Of a stretch of 64,000 nucleotides of DNA, positions 31,636-42,197 are shown piece by piece. The stretch covers positions 558,001-622,000 of the forward strand of contig NZ_SJRW01000002.1 in NCBI RefSeq assembly GCF_004352825.1. Direction: 5' to 3'. The translations under genes were made by a program, and so were the position numbers. Every line of letters begins with the position of its first letter. Within the stretch, counting starts at the first letter, position 1. The stretch is from Luteimonas arsenica. Lineage in GTDB: Bacteria > Pseudomonadota > Gammaproteobacteria > Xanthomonadales > Xanthomonadaceae. Below the pieces are notes generated by a model. The model ran no database searches. It was not told the DNA's origin and saw only the letters and a list, made by a program, of their open reading frames with translations.

Positions 31636-31661
31636 TGACCAGACTAAGTCTAGTCCGGTCA
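31636..31661. promoter_or_regulatory. Palindromic operator candidate of the toxin-antitoxin pair
   Basis: TGACCAGACTA and TAGTCCGGTCA form 11-nt inverted arms with one mismatch around a 4-nt centre (AGTC). The site lies 22 nt upstream of the antitoxin start, where Phd/YefM antitoxins usually bind to repress their own operon. Confidence 0.55.
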
Positions 31662-31750
31662 GGTTTCGGCATCAAGGCACGGGCCCGACTGTCGCCGCGA
31701 TCCAGAAGCCGTCCCGAAGCCGACGAACGCGACCGCCGGTCCCGTGCCAT

Positions 31751-31774
31751 GAAAAACGCCGCTTTCGCGGCGTT
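31751..31774 (-). terminator. Rho-independent terminator of ettA
   Basis: On the minus strand: AACGCCGC and GCGGCGTT form a perfect 8-bp stem with a 4-nt loop, followed by a T-rich tail (GTTTTTC). It lies 9 nt after the ettA stop. Confidence 0.82.
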
Positions 31775-31782
31775 CTCCATGA

Positions 31783-33444
<1,662 letters not shown>

Positions 33445-33517
33445 GGGGGCTCCGGTGCAGCGTGGCCGCCGCCCGGGCGCAGGCCATGGGCGGAAAACGG
33501 CGGTGGGAATGCCCGCA

Positions 33518-33523
33518 ATTATA
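33518..33523 (-). promoter_or_regulatory. -10 TATAAT of ettA
   Basis: A perfect TATAAT on the minus strand, about 75 nt upstream of the ettA start. No convincing -35 lies 17 nt further upstream. Confidence 0.45.
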
Positions 33524-33656
33524 GGGCCTGCGGACCCGGAGCGAGGCCGGGGCAGGCCGCAGGATGAACGGAATCGCCCCCGGTGCGCCGGTAACGTCAG
33601 GGTTCAGGACGGGGGTTGGATAGTTCGATTCACGCCCATTTAACCGGAGAGTCGTG

Positions 33657-34151
33657 ATGAACCCGATCCGCACACTTGGACTGGCCACCCTTGCGCTGGC
33701 GCTTGGTGTCGCCTTCGCGGCCCCGGCCGAAGCGCGCGACAACCGGCACCGTGGCTACGACCGTGGCCATTCCAGCCAGGACTGGCGCCGTGGCCACGAC
33801 CGCCGCGCCGACCATCGCCGCGATGATCGCCGTCGTGACGACCGTCGCCGCGACTACCGGAACGACTATCGGCACGATCGCCGCCATGATCGCCGCGATA
33901 CCCGCGTGGTCTACGTGCCGCGACCGGTCGTCGTCCACCATCCCAGCGCCTACCGCGGCCCGCCGCCGTGGGCCCGCGGCCGCCACTACCGCCACACCGG
34001 CTACGCCCCGACCTATGTCGTGAACAACTACGGCCACTACGGCCTGCGCCATCCGCCGCGCGGCTACCACTGGCGCCGCAGCGATGCCGGTGATTTCCTG
34101 ATGGTGGCGATCGCCACGGGGATCATCGCGGACGTGATCCTGGGGCGTTAA
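33657..34151 (+). CDS. RcnB-like periplasmic protein
   Basis: 164 aa. Signal peptide [20 protein letters not shown] with cleavage near AEA. Residues about 28-82 are a low-complexity Arg/His/Asp stretch ([15 protein letters not shown]), which could bind metal or be disordered. The C-terminal block [28 protein letters not shown] matches the RcnB/YohN-type domain. E. coli RcnB affects nickel and cobalt efflux; no rcnA is adjacent, so the role is open. GGAGAG lies before the ATG at 33657; the GTG one codon upstream is also possible. Confidence 0.75.
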   Translation: MNPIRTLGLATLALALGVAFAAPAEARDNRHRGYDRGHSSQDWRRGHDRRADHRRDDRRRDDRRRDYRNDYRHDRRHDRRDTRVVYVPRPVVVHHPSAYRGPPPWARGRHYRHTGYAPTYVVNNYGHYGLRHPPRGYHWRRSDAGDFLMVAIATGIIADVILGR

Positions 34152-34154
34152 GGC

Positions 34155-34210
34155 GGATCCCGGGGCGCTTTACCCGGGATCCCTCCGGAGGGGCAACTGA
34201 GCGTTGCCCC
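34155..34210. other. Two tandem hairpins between the RcnB-like gene and glyA
   Basis: First: perfect 10-bp stem GGATCCCGGG/CCCGGGATCC (34155-34182, 8-nt loop), starting 3 nt after the stop codon. Second: perfect 8-bp stem GGGGCAAC/GTTGCCCC (34190-34210, 5-nt loop). No T-run follows either. They may end the upstream transcript or protect its 3' end. Confidence 0.6.
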
Positions 34211-34239
34211 CCCGGACCGCTCCGGCGGTGGGCGCGGGC

Positions 34240-34245
34240 TACAAT
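34240..34245 (+). promoter_or_regulatory. -10-like TACAAT of glyA
   Basis: GCTACAATGGCCCG, 31 nt before the glyA start, the same arrangement and distance as at purL. No good -35 was seen. Confidence 0.45.
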
Positions 34246-34276
34246 GGCCCGTCCCCACCGGCCTCCTGGAGCGAAG

Positions 34277-35545
34277 ATGTTCCCGCGCGACGCACGCATC
34301 GAAGGTTATGACCCCGAACTGGCCGCGGCGATCGCCGCCGAGACCCGCCGCCAGGAAGACCACGTCGAGCTGATCGCCAGCGAGAACTACGCCAGCCCCC
34401 GGGTCATGGAGGCCCAGGGCAGCCAGCTGACCAACAAGTACGCCGAGGGCTATCCCGGCAAGCGCTACTACGGAGGCTGCGAGCACGTCGACGTGGCCGA
34501 GCAGCTGGCCATCGACCGCGTGAAGCAGCTTTTCGGCGGCGACTACGCCAACGTCCAGCCGCATTCCGGCTCCCAGGCCAACCAGGCCGTCTACTTCGCC
34601 CTGCTGCAGCCCGGCGACACCATCCTCGGCATGAGCCTGGCCCACGGCGGCCACCTGACCCACGGCGCCAAGGTCAACGCCAGCGGCAAGCTGTTCAACG
34701 CCGTGCAGTACGGCGTCGACGACAACGGCCTGATCGACTACGACGAGGTCGAGCGCCTGGCGGTCGAGCACAGGCCGAAGATGGTCGTGGCCGGCTTCAG
34801 CGCCTACTCGCAGGAAATCGACTGGGCGCGCTTCCGCGCCATCGCCGACAAGGTCGGCGCGTATCTCTTCGTCGACATGGCCCACGTCGCCGGCCTGGTG
34901 GCCGCGGGCGTCTACCCGAACCCGGTGCCGCACGCGCACATCGTGACCTCCACCACCCACAAGACCCTGCGCGGTCCGCGCGGCGGCATCATCGTCGGCA
35001 GCCGCGCGGCCATGGGCGAGCACGCCGACGACATCACCAAGAAGCTGCAGTCGGTCGTCTTCCCCGGCATCCAGGGCGGCCCGCTGATGCACGTGATCGC
35101 CGCCAAGGCCGTGGCCTTCAAGGAAGCGCTCGAGCCGGAGTTCAAGGCCTACCAGCAGCAGGTCGTGAAGAACGCGCAGGCGATGGCGAAGGTCATCATC
35201 GACCGCGGCTACAAGATCGTTTCCGGCGGCACGAAGAACCACCTGATGCTGGTCGACATGATCGGCAAGGGCGTCACCGGCAAGGCCGCAGAGGAAGCGC
35301 TGGGCCGCGCCCACATCACGGTCAACAAGAACGCGGTGCCCAATGATCCGCAGAAGCCCTTCGTGACCTCGGGCCTGCGCCTGGGTACGCCGGCGGTGAC
35401 CACCCGCGGCTACACCGAGCAGGACTGCATCGAGCTGGCCGGCTGGATCTGCGACGTGCTCGACAGTCCCGAAGACGAGGCCGTCATCGCCCGCGTCCGC
35501 GAGCAGGTGACCGCCCAGTGCAGGAAGCTGCCGGTCTACGGTTGA
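34277..35545 (+). CDS. glyA: Serine hydroxymethyltransferase
   Basis: 422 aa PLP enzyme that interconverts serine and glycine and charges tetrahydrofolate. Motifs: [67 protein letters not shown] and the PLP-lysine loop [19 protein letters not shown] lies before the ATG at 34277; an upstream in-frame ATG at 34244 overlaps the -10-like element and is rejected. nrdR follows after 33 nt, an order conserved in gammaproteobacteria. Confidence 0.97.
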   Translation: MFPRDARIEGYDPELAAAIAAETRRQEDHVELIASENYASPRVMEAQGSQLTNKYAEGYPGKRYYGGCEHVDVAEQLAIDRVKQLFGGDYANVQPHSGSQANQAVYFALLQPGDTILGMSLAHGGHLTHGAKVNASGKLFNAVQYGVDDNGLIDYDEVERLAVEHRPKMVVAGFSAYSQEIDWARFRAIADKVGAYLFVDMAHVAGLVAAGVYPNPVPHAHIVTSTTHKTLRGPRGGIIVGSRAAMGEHADDITKKLQSVVFPGIQGGPLMHVIAAKAVAFKEALEPEFKAYQQQVVKNAQAMAKVIIDRGYKIVSGGTKNHLMLVDMIGKGVTGKAAEEALGRAHITVNKNAVPNDPQKPFVTSGLRLGTPAVTTRGYTEQDCIELAGWICDVLDSPEDEAVIARVREQVTAQCRKLPVYG

Positions 35546-35578
35546 GCTTCCGCCCCACGCCAGGAGACGCGTCGCCGC

Positions 35579-36112
35579 ATGCATTGCCCCTTCTGCCAGC
35601 ACGTGGATACCCGGGTCATCGATTCGCGCGTGAGCGACGATGGCGCGACCATCCGCCGCCGGCGCGAGTGCGAGGCCTGCGGCGAGCGCTTCTCCACGAT
35701 GGAGACGATCGAGCTCAAGCTGCCGGCGATCATCAAGTCCGATGGCCGGCGCGAGCACTTCGACGCCCGCAAGCTGCGCCAGAGCTTCGACCGCGCCGTG
35801 CACAAGCGCCCGGTGTCGGAGGAGCAGATCGAGGCGGCGGTGCGCGCGGTGATCCACCAGCTGCGGATGACCACCGAGCGCGAGATCGATTCCCGTCGCG
35901 TGGGCGAATTCGTGATGGCCGAGTTGCGCAAGCTCGACCACGTCGCCTACGTGCGCTTCGCCTCGGTCTACCGCTCGTTCCAGGACGTGGCCGACTTCCG
36001 CGAGGAACTCGACCGGCTGGAGCGGGACCTGCCCGGCGAGGGCCAGCTGCCCCTGCTGGGTGGCGATGTCGTCGCCTTCGACCCGCGCTCCGGCAAGGGC
36101 CGGAAGCGCTAG
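35579..36112 (+). CDS. nrdR: Transcriptional repressor NrdR
   Basis: 177 aa. An N-terminal zinc ribbon ([17 protein letters not shown], Cys3, Cys6, Cys31, Cys34) is followed by an ATP-cone (about 49-140: [19 protein letters not shown]). NrdR senses dATP/ATP and represses ribonucleotide reductase genes. The tail after residue 150 is slightly longer than in E. coli. No reductase genes are in the window. Confidence 0.96.
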   Translation: MHCPFCQHVDTRVIDSRVSDDGATIRRRRECEACGERFSTMETIELKLPAIIKSDGRREHFDARKLRQSFDRAVHKRPVSEEQIEAAVRAVIHQLRMTTEREIDSRRVGEFVMAELRKLDHVAYVRFASVYRSFQDVADFREELDRLERDLPGEGQLPLLGGDVVAFDPRSGKGRKR

Positions 36113-36116
36113 CGCG

Positions 36117-36836
36117 GTGTCTGCTCACGGCGAGCCAGGGCGTTACCCGCGACCGAAGGCGGCCGAGGTGCTGCGTCGCGCGCTGGCGCTGTCCTGCGTG
36201 GCGGCGCGTGCCGGGCAGGAGGCTGCCCCGGACAGGGCCGCAGCCCTGGACAGCCATCGGCGGATGATCGACTGGCTCGGCGCGACCGGGCTGCAGGCGG
36301 TGCTCGAACCCGCCGAGGCGGCCCTGGTCGCCACGCCGCTGGGCGCGCTGGCGGAGGCCGACGCGGTGGACGCCAGCTGGCGCGCCGAAGGCATCTACGT
36401 GCTCGCCTGGGCCCTGGGCCTGCATCCGCTGCTGGCGCACGACCGCATGGTCGATCCCAACGATGCCGCCTGGCCGCTGGGCTTCCTGGACGACGCGGCG
36501 CTGGCCGCCGCCGACGGGGCCACGCTGCGCGACGATTACGAGATCGACACCTTCCTCGCGCGCCAGCTCGCGGTGCACTGGCGCCTGCGCGAGTATTCGT
36601 TGCGGCCGGGCCCGATGGATTTCGGCGCGGTGGTCGCCGACGGCGGCTGGGCGCGCCTGGACATCGACGCGGCGGCGCTGCTCGGCGGCGACCTGGCCAT
36701 CGGCGGCAGTCCCATCGACCTCGCGGATGCCGCCGCGATCGAGCGTTGCACCAGCATCGCCAGCGAACGCCACCGTGCCGCCAACTGGCTGGTTGGCGCC
36801 GATCCCGTCTATTCCAGAGTGGAAAACGTCACCTGA
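36117..36836 (+). CDS. DUF4272 domain protein
   Basis: 239 aa from the GTG at 36117, 4 nt after the nrdR stop. Features seen: RYPRPKAAEVLRRALALSCV, SWRAEGIYVLAWALGLHPLL and WRLREYSLRPGPMDF, which read like the DUF4272 family (often annotated near stress or metabolism genes, function unknown). No signal peptide or membrane helix. Its stop overlaps the ribD start (TGATG), so it is translated as part of the nrdR-rib unit although it has no known role there. Confidence 0.65.
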   Translation: MSAHGEPGRYPRPKAAEVLRRALALSCVAARAGQEAAPDRAAALDSHRRMIDWLGATGLQAVLEPAEAALVATPLGALAEADAVDASWRAEGIYVLAWALGLHPLLAHDRMVDPNDAAWPLGFLDDAALAAADGATLRDDYEIDTFLARQLAVHWRLREYSLRPGPMDFGAVVADGGWARLDIDAAALLGGDLAIGGSPIDLADAAAIERCTSIASERHRAANWLVGADPVYSRVENVT

Positions 36837-37954
36837 TGCAGGGTTACAGCGAGACCGACCACGTGATGATGGCGCGTGCGCTGCGCCTGGCCGAGCGCGG
36901 TGCCTGGACCACGAAGCCCAACCCCATGGTCGGCTGCGTGCTGGTGCGCGACGGCGAGGTGGTGGGCGAGGGCTGGCACCGCCGCAAGGGCGGGCCGCAC
37001 GCCGAAGTCGTGGCGCTCGAGGCCGCCGGAGAGCGTGCGCGCGGCGCCACCGCCTACGTCAGCCTGGAGCCCTGTGCCCACACCGGCAGCACCGGCCCCT
37101 GCGCGGACGCGCTGGTTGCCGCCGGCGTCACGCGCGTGGTCGCGGCGATGCGCGACCCCTTCCCGCAGGTCGACGGCCACGGCTTCGACCGCCTGCGCGC
37201 GGCCGGCATCGAGGTTTCGCACGGGCTGATGGAAGCCCGGGCGCAGGCGCTCAACCGCGGCTTCGTCTCGCGCGTGGTGCGCGGGCGTCCCTGGCTGCGG
37301 GTGAAGCTGGCGATGAGCCTGGACGGCCACACCGCGCTGGAAAGCGGCGAATCGAAGTGGATCAGCGGCGAGGCCTCGCGCCGCGACGTGATGCGTTGGC
37401 GCGCCCGCAGCGGCGCGCTGCTGACCGGCTCGGGCACGGTGATGGCCGACGACCCCCAGCTGACCGTGCGCCTGGACGAGCCTGCGGACTTCGTGCCGCC
37501 GCTGCGCGTGGTGCTCGATCCCGGCCTGGCCACCGTGGCCCGCGGCCGCGTGCGCGAGGGCGATGCCCCCACGCTGTACGTGCACGCCGGCAACGCCAAG
37601 CCGCCGCGCGAACTCGCCAGCGACCGCGTCGCGGTCCCGGCGCAGGGCAATGCCCTCGACCTGCACGCCGTGCTGCGGGTGCTGGCCGAGCGCGGCATCA
37701 ACGAGGTCCAGGTCGAGGCCGGTGCCACCCTGGCCGGCGCCTTCATGCGCGCGGGGCTGGTGGACGAGGTGCTGCTGTACATGGCGCCAGTGCTGCTGGG
37801 CGCGCAGGCGCGGCCGCTGTTCGCGGGCCTGGACATCCACGACATGAGCCAGCGCATGGCGCTGAAGATCGAAGACATCGTCAGCGTCGGCGACGACCTG
37901 CGCCTGCGCCTGCTGCCGCAGCGCGTCGCCGCCGGCGACGACGCGGCAGGGTAG
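36836..37954 (+). CDS. ribD: Bifunctional riboflavin deaminase/reductase RibD
   Basis: 372 aa. The N-terminal deaminase domain has zinc ligands in GPHAEVVAL (His55, Glu57 catalytic) and LEPCAHTGSTGPC (Cys80, Cys89). The C-terminal reductase domain (about 150-372) begins LRVKLAMSLDGHTAL and includes INEVQVEAGATLAGAFM. It performs the second and third steps of riboflavin synthesis. The ATG overlaps the DUF4272 stop. Confidence 0.96.
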   Translation: MQGYSETDHVMMARALRLAERGAWTTKPNPMVGCVLVRDGEVVGEGWHRRKGGPHAEVVALEAAGERARGATAYVSLEPCAHTGSTGPCADALVAAGVTRVVAAMRDPFPQVDGHGFDRLRAAGIEVSHGLMEARAQALNRGFVSRVVRGRPWLRVKLAMSLDGHTALESGESKWISGEASRRDVMRWRARSGALLTGSGTVMADDPQLTVRLDEPADFVPPLRVVLDPGLATVARGRVREGDAPTLYVHAGNAKPPRELASDRVAVPAQGNALDLHAVLRVLAERGINEVQVEAGATLAGAFMRAGLVDEVLLYMAPVLLGAQARPLFAGLDIHDMSQRMALKIEDIVSVGDDLRLRLLPQRVAAGDDAAG

Positions 37955-37963
37955 GAGCGGGAC

Positions 37964-38578
37964 ATGTTCACCGGAATCATCGAAGCCGTCGGCCGCCTGG
38001 CCGGCCTGGAGGCGCGGGGCGGCGACGCCCGCCTGCGCATCGGCGTCGGCGCGCTGCCCTTCGCGGACGCGAAGCTGGGCGAGAGCATCGCGGTCAACGG
38101 CGTCTGCCTGACCGTGGTCGCCTTCGACGACGGCCACTTCGAGGCCGATGCCTCCAACGAGACCCTGGCGTTGACCACGCTGGGCGGCCTGCGCGAGGGC
38201 GCGCCGCTCAACCTCGAGCGCGCGATGCTGCCCACCGACCGCCTCGGCGGCCATCTGGTCAGCGGCCACGTCGACGGCGTCGGCCGCGTGCTCGAGGTGC
38301 GCGAGGACGCACGCGCGCAGCGCTGGCGCTTCGCGATGCCGCCGGCGCTGGCGAAGTACGTGGCGCAGAAGGGTTCGATCTGCGTCGATGGCGTGAGCCT
38401 GACGGTCAACGCCGTCGATGAAGCGGATGGCGACGGCGGCGATTCCACCTTCGAGGTGGCCCTGGTGCCGCATACGGTCGCCCACACCGCGTTCTCCAGC
38501 ACCCGTGCCGGCGATCCGGTCAACCTCGAAGTCGACCTCGTCGCCCGCTACCTCGAGCGTCTGCGCACCGCGCAGTAG
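37964..38578 (+). CDS. ribE: Riboflavin synthase, alpha subunit
   Basis: 204 aa with the internal duplication of the family: [12 protein letters not shown] and NGVCLTVV in the first barrel, [13 protein letters not shown] and [10 protein letters not shown] in the second. It dismutates two 6,7-dimethyl-8-ribityllumazine molecules to riboflavin. It lies 9 nt after ribD. No FMN riboswitch was seen in front of the rib genes. Confidence 0.96.
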   Translation: MFTGIIEAVGRLAGLEARGGDARLRIGVGALPFADAKLGESIAVNGVCLTVVAFDDGHFEADASNETLALTTLGGLREGAPLNLERAMLPTDRLGGHLVSGHVDGVGRVLEVREDARAQRWRFAMPPALAKYVAQKGSICVDGVSLTVNAVDEADGDGGDSTFEVALVPHTVAHTAFSSTRAGDPVNLEVDLVARYLERLRTAQ

Positions 38579-38637
38579 GCGGGCGCGGGTCCAGCGCCGC
38601 CGCATTCCCCCACAGCCCCAGTCCAGGTCGTACGTCC

Positions 38638-39777
38638 ATGCCTTTCGCCCCCATCCCCGAACTGCTCGAAGAGCTCCGCGCCGGTCGCATGGTCGTCATC
38701 GTCGACGACGAGGACCGCGAGAACGAGGGCGACCTGATCATGGCCGCCGAGCTCGTGCGCCCGGCCGACATCAATTTCATGGTCACCCACGCCCGCGGCC
38801 TGGTCTGCCTGTCACTGACGCGCGAGCGCTGTGCGCAGTTGGGACTGCCGCCGATGGTGCAGTCGAACACGTCCTCGCACCACACCAACTTCACCGTCTC
38901 GATCGAGGCGGCCGAGGGCGTCACCACCGGCATCTCCGCCTACGACCGCGCGCACACCATCCGCACCGCGGTGCGGCCGAACGCGGCGCCGTCCGACCTG
39001 GCCCAGCCCGGCCACATCTTCCCGCTGGCCTCGCAGCCCGGTGGTGTGCTCGCGCGCGCCGGCCACACCGAGGCCGCCACCGACCTGGCGATGCTCGCCG
39101 GGCTGGAGCCGGCCGGCGTGCTGGTCGAGATCCTCAATCCCGACGGCACCATGGCGCGGCGCGCGGAGCTTGAAGTCTTCGCGCGCGAGCACGGCCTGAA
39201 GATGGGCTCGATCGAGGCCCTGATCCGCTATCGCCTGGAGACCGAGCACACGGTCGAACGCGTGGACAGCCGCGACATCGACACCGAGCACGGCCCCTTC
39301 CGCCTGCACACCTACCACGACCGCCTTGGCCACGCGCTGCACTTCGCCCTGGTCCGCGGCGAGCCGGACGCGGACACGCCGACGCTGGTGCGCGTGCAGG
39401 TGCGCAACGCGCTGGCCGACGTGCTGCGCTGGTGCCGCCCGGACTTCGGCCCGGCGGTGGGCGAGGTGCTGCAGCGGATCGCCGCCGAGGGCCGCGGCGC
39501 GCTGGTGCTGCTCGACGGCGGGCAGACGCCCGACGCCCTGCTGGAGCGCCTGCGAGCGGCCGACGCGGCGCCTGCGGATGGTGCGTCCGCGGCTGCCGGC
39601 AGCGCCGCGCCCGCGCGCGGCGGCGCCCTGGTCGAATGGCGCCGCAACGGCGCCGGCAGCCAGATCCTGGCCGACCTCGGCCTGGGCAAGCTGCGCGTGC
39701 TCGGCACTGCCCGCAAGCAGGTGGGCCTGGCCGGTTTCGGCCTGGAAGTCGTCGAATACGTCGACGCCCAGACCTAG
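38638..39777 (+). CDS. ribB: 3,4-dihydroxy-2-butanone 4-phosphate synthase with degenerate RibA-like domain
   Basis: 379 aa. The N-terminal RibB domain (about 1-205) has the metal/substrate motif [10 protein letters not shown] (23-32), [13 protein letters not shown] and [12 protein letters not shown]. The C-terminal half resembles GTP cyclohydrolase II ([39 protein letters not shown]) but lacks the three zinc-binding cysteines and the surrounding catalytic loop. It also carries an Ala-rich insert near 315-330. Proteins of this kind (RibBX) are known to have RibB but not RibA activity, so a separate ribA is expected elsewhere. Confidence 0.93.
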   Translation: MPFAPIPELLEELRAGRMVVIVDDEDRENEGDLIMAAELVRPADINFMVTHARGLVCLSLTRERCAQLGLPPMVQSNTSSHHTNFTVSIEAAEGVTTGISAYDRAHTIRTAVRPNAAPSDLAQPGHIFPLASQPGGVLARAGHTEAATDLAMLAGLEPAGVLVEILNPDGTMARRAELEVFAREHGLKMGSIEALIRYRLETEHTVERVDSRDIDTEHGPFRLHTYHDRLGHALHFALVRGEPDADTPTLVRVQVRNALADVLRWCRPDFGPAVGEVLQRIAAEGRGALVLLDGGQTPDALLERLRAADAAPADGASAAAGSAAPARGGALVEWRRNGAGSQILADLGLGKLRVLGTARKQVGLAGFGLEVVEYVDAQT

Positions 39778-39819
39778 CCCCGTCCCCCGCAGGCGGGGAA
39801 GAGGGATGGCGGGACGGGC
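39777..39819. repeat. GC-rich palindromic element, between ribB and ribH
   Basis: Nested hairpin: outer arms GCCCCGTCCC and GGGACGGGC, inner TCCCCCGCAGGCGGGGAA, identical over 18 nt to the core of the element at 30110. It starts at the ribB stop codon and ends at the -10-like element of ribH. Confidence 0.6.
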
Positions 39820-39825
39820 TAGAAT
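39820..39825 (+). promoter_or_regulatory. -10-like TAGAAT of ribH
   Basis: GCTAGAATGTCCG, 24 nt upstream of the ribH start and directly after the palindromic element, suggesting that ribH-nusB-thiL can be transcribed separately. Confidence 0.4.
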
Positions 39826-39849
39826 GTCCGCCTCTCCAAGGAATCCGCC

Positions 39850-40317
39850 ATGACCCACCACGAAGGCGACCTGCACGCGCCCGCCGGCGCGCGCTTCGCG
39901 ATCATCGCCAGCCGCTGGAACCCGCGCATCGTCGATGCCCTGGTGGCCGCCGCGCGCGCCACCTTCGAAGGCAATGGCGTCGACGCCGAGGCCGTCGACG
40001 TCATCCGCGTGCCCGGTGCCTGGGAGATCCCGATGGTCGCCGCGCGCATCGCCGGCGGTGGCCGCCATGCGGCGGTGGTCGCCCTGGGCTGCGTGGTCCG
40101 CGGTGACACCCGCCACTTCGAGCACGTCGCCGACAGCTGCGCCGAGGGCCTGGCCCGCGTCCAGGTCGAGCACGGCGTGCCGGTGGCCAACGGCGTGCTC
40201 GCCGTCGACGACATGGTCGACGCCGAGAACCGCGCCGGCGGCAGCCACGGCAACAAGGGCGAGGAGTGCGCCCTGGTCGCGATCGAGATGGCCAACCTGC
40301 TGGGGAAGCTGTCGTGA
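39850..40317 (+). CDS. ribH: 6,7-dimethyl-8-ribityllumazine synthase
   Basis: 155 aa, standard length. Motifs: [50 protein letters not shown] and [17 protein letters not shown]. It condenses the RibB and RibD products; the family forms 60-subunit or smaller capsids. It is coupled to nusB by a GTGA overlap, the gene order common in proteobacteria. Confidence 0.97.
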   Translation: MTHHEGDLHAPAGARFAIIASRWNPRIVDALVAAARATFEGNGVDAEAVDVIRVPGAWEIPMVAARIAGGGRHAAVVALGCVVRGDTRHFEHVADSCAEGLARVQVEHGVPVANGVLAVDDMVDAENRAGGSHGNKGEECALVAIEMANLLGKLS

Positions 40318-40787
40318 GGCCGCAGCGTGGCAATGGTGGCCGCAGCGGCGGCATCGACACCGTGGCGCGCTCGCGCTCGCGCCGCCGGGCGCTGCAGGCG
40401 GTGTACGCGATGCAACTCTCGGGCGTGGACGCGCGCAACGCCATCGCCCAGTTCGCCCACGAGCAGGCGCACGAAGTCGCCGACCTCGAGTACTTCGAGG
40501 ACCTGGTGCGCGGGGTGGAAACCCACCGCCGCGACCTCGACGAGGCGCTCAAGCCCTTCCTCGACCGCGAGATCTCCGAAGTCGATCCGATCGAGCGCGC
40601 CATGCTGCGCATCGCCGCCTACGAGCTGCGCCACCGCATCGACGTGCCGTACCGGGTGGTGATCGACGAGGCCCTGAAGACGGTCAAGCGCTTTGGCTCC
40701 GAGCACGGCCACACCTATGTCAACGGCGTGCTCGACCACGCCGCCGCCGAATGGCGCGCGGCCGAAGTGCGGGCCTCCCGCGGCTGA
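40314..40787 (+). CDS. nusB: Transcription antitermination factor NusB
   Basis: 157 aa from a GTG overlapping the ribH stop. All-helical NusB domain: [55 protein letters not shown] and [18 protein letters not shown]. It binds boxA RNA with NusE in rRNA antitermination. Confidence 0.96.
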   Translation: MRPQRGNGGRSGGIDTVARSRSRRRALQAVYAMQLSGVDARNAIAQFAHEQAHEVADLEYFEDLVRGVETHRRDLDEALKPFLDREISEVDPIERAMLRIAAYELRHRIDVPYRVVIDEALKTVKRFGSEHGHTYVNGVLDHAAAEWRAAEVRASRG

Positions 40788-40803
40788 GCCCGCGGCCACC
40801 GCG

Positions 40804-41760
40804 ATGGCCGAGTTCAAGCTGATCGACCGCATCCGCGAACGTGCCGGGCATGCGCGCGGCGACGTGGTGCTCGGCATCGGCGACGATGCCGCCCTGCTGC
40901 AGCCGCCGCCGGGCATGCAGCTGGTGGTGACCATGGACACGCTCAACGATGGCGTGCACTTCCCGGGTGGCACCGACGCCGCGCGGGTGGGCTGGAAGGC
41001 GCTGGCGGTGAACCTGTCCGACCTCGCGGCGATGGGCGCGGAGCCGGCGTGGTGCACGCTGTCGCTGTCGCTGCCCCGAAGCGATCGGGCCTGGGTGGAC
41101 GGCTTCCTCGACGGCTTCCTGGCGCTGGCCGCCGAATACGACGTGGCCCTGGTGGGTGGCGATACCACCTGTGGTCCGCTGGCCGTGTCGGTGGCCGCGC
41201 ACGGCTTCGTCGATCCGGGTCGCGCGCTGCGCCGCGACGGCGCGCGCGAGGGCGATGGTGTGTGGGTCAGCGGCACGCTCGGCGGTGCCGCGGGGGCGCT
41301 GGAGCAGTGGCGTGCCGGCGGTGCGATCGACCCGGCGCTGCGCGAGCGCCTCGACCGGCCGCGGCCGCGGATCGCCCTCGGCCGCGCCCTGGCCGGCGTC
41401 GCCACCGCCTGCATCGACATCTCCGACGGCCTGCTCGCCGACCTTGGTCACGTCTGCGCCGCCAGCGGCGTGGCGGCGCGCGTGGAGGTGGATGCGCTGC
41501 CCGGCGGCCGGCTGCTGCGGCCGCACTTCGGCAACGACGCGCTGCGTGCGCTGCAGGCCACCGGTGGCGACGACTACGAGCTGTGCTTCACCCTGCCCGA
41601 GGGCGCGGACGCCATGGCCGCGGCCGCGGCGACCGCCGCCGCGACCGGCGTCGAGGTCACCCGCATCGGCACCGTGGTGGCGGGGCAAGGCGTCGAGGCC
41701 TTCGACCGCGACGGACGGTGCTGGTCACCGCCGCGCGCCGGCCACGAACACTTCGCCTGA
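40804..41760 (+). CDS. thiL: Thiamine-monophosphate kinase
   Basis: 318 aa, PurM-like ATP-binding fold. Motifs: LGIGDDAALLQPP, VVTMDTLNDGVHFP, KALAVNLSDLAAMGAEP, LVGGDTTCGPLAVSV, CIDISDGLLADLGH and TGGDDYELCFT. It makes thiamine pyrophosphate from TMP. It follows nusB by 16 nt, a conserved order, and converges with yraN. Confidence 0.95.
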   Translation: MAEFKLIDRIRERAGHARGDVVLGIGDDAALLQPPPGMQLVVTMDTLNDGVHFPGGTDAARVGWKALAVNLSDLAAMGAEPAWCTLSLSLPRSDRAWVDGFLDGFLALAAEYDVALVGGDTTCGPLAVSVAAHGFVDPGRALRRDGAREGDGVWVSGTLGGAAGALEQWRAGGAIDPALRERLDRPRPRIALGRALAGVATACIDISDGLLADLGHVCAASGVAARVEVDALPGGRLLRPHFGNDALRALQATGGDDYELCFTLPEGADAMAAAAATAAATGVEVTRIGTVVAGQGVEAFDRDGRCWSPPRAGHEHFA

Positions 41761-41825
41761 CCCGGCGCATCGTCGCGGACGCCCGTCTGCTCGCGCACGG
41801 TTCCAGCGCCGCCGCGGGTCGCCGC

Positions 41826-42197
41826 TCAGGCGTCGTCGAGCCGGAACGCGTCGCGGTGCCAGGTGAAGTCCGGCGCGTCCGGATCGCCGCTGGCCTCGAT
41901 CACGTCGAAGCGGCAGTAGTCCTCGGCCAGCGCCGGATGCTGCAGCAGGAACAGCTGCGCCGCGCGCGCGATGCGTCGGCGCTTGCCGCGGTCGACCGAT
42001 TCCGCACCGCCGCCGTAGTCGGCGCTGGCGCGGTAGCGCACTTCGATGAAGACCAGCGTGTCGCCGTCGCGCATCACCAGGTCGAGTTCGCCCAGCCGGT
42101 AGCCGGCGTTCGCCGCGATCTCCGACAGCCCGGCGCGCAGCAGGTGCGTGCGCGCCGCGGCCTCGACGCCGGCGCCTCGCCGGCGGGCTTCGCTCAA
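41826..42197 (-). CDS. yraN: YraN/UPF0102 family endonuclease-like protein
   Basis: 123 aa if started at the TTG at 42197, which overlaps the lpoA stop as TTGA; a longer reading to 42248 lies inside lpoA. The family pattern is [53 protein letters not shown], a restriction-endonuclease-like fold with E-D-ExR residues. Function is unknown; the family is linked to recombination and DNA uptake in some species. The start codon is the least certain part. Confidence 0.85.
   Translation of the reverse strand: MSEARRRGAGVEAAARTHLLRAGLSEIAANAGYRLGELDLVMRDGDTLVFIEVRYRASADYGGGAESVDRGKRRRIARAAQLFLLQHPALAEDYCRFDVIEASGDPDAPDFTWHRDAFRLDDA

Noticed and set aside
33600..33640. tRNA-like T-loop (GTTCGATTC) before the RcnB-like gene
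   Set aside because: No acceptor, D or anticodon stem can be formed around it, and there is no CCA-adjacent stem.
38579..38637. Possible FMN riboswitch before ribB
   Set aside because: The gap is only 59 nt and contains none of the conserved FMN-element blocks; the gap before ribE (9 nt) is too short.
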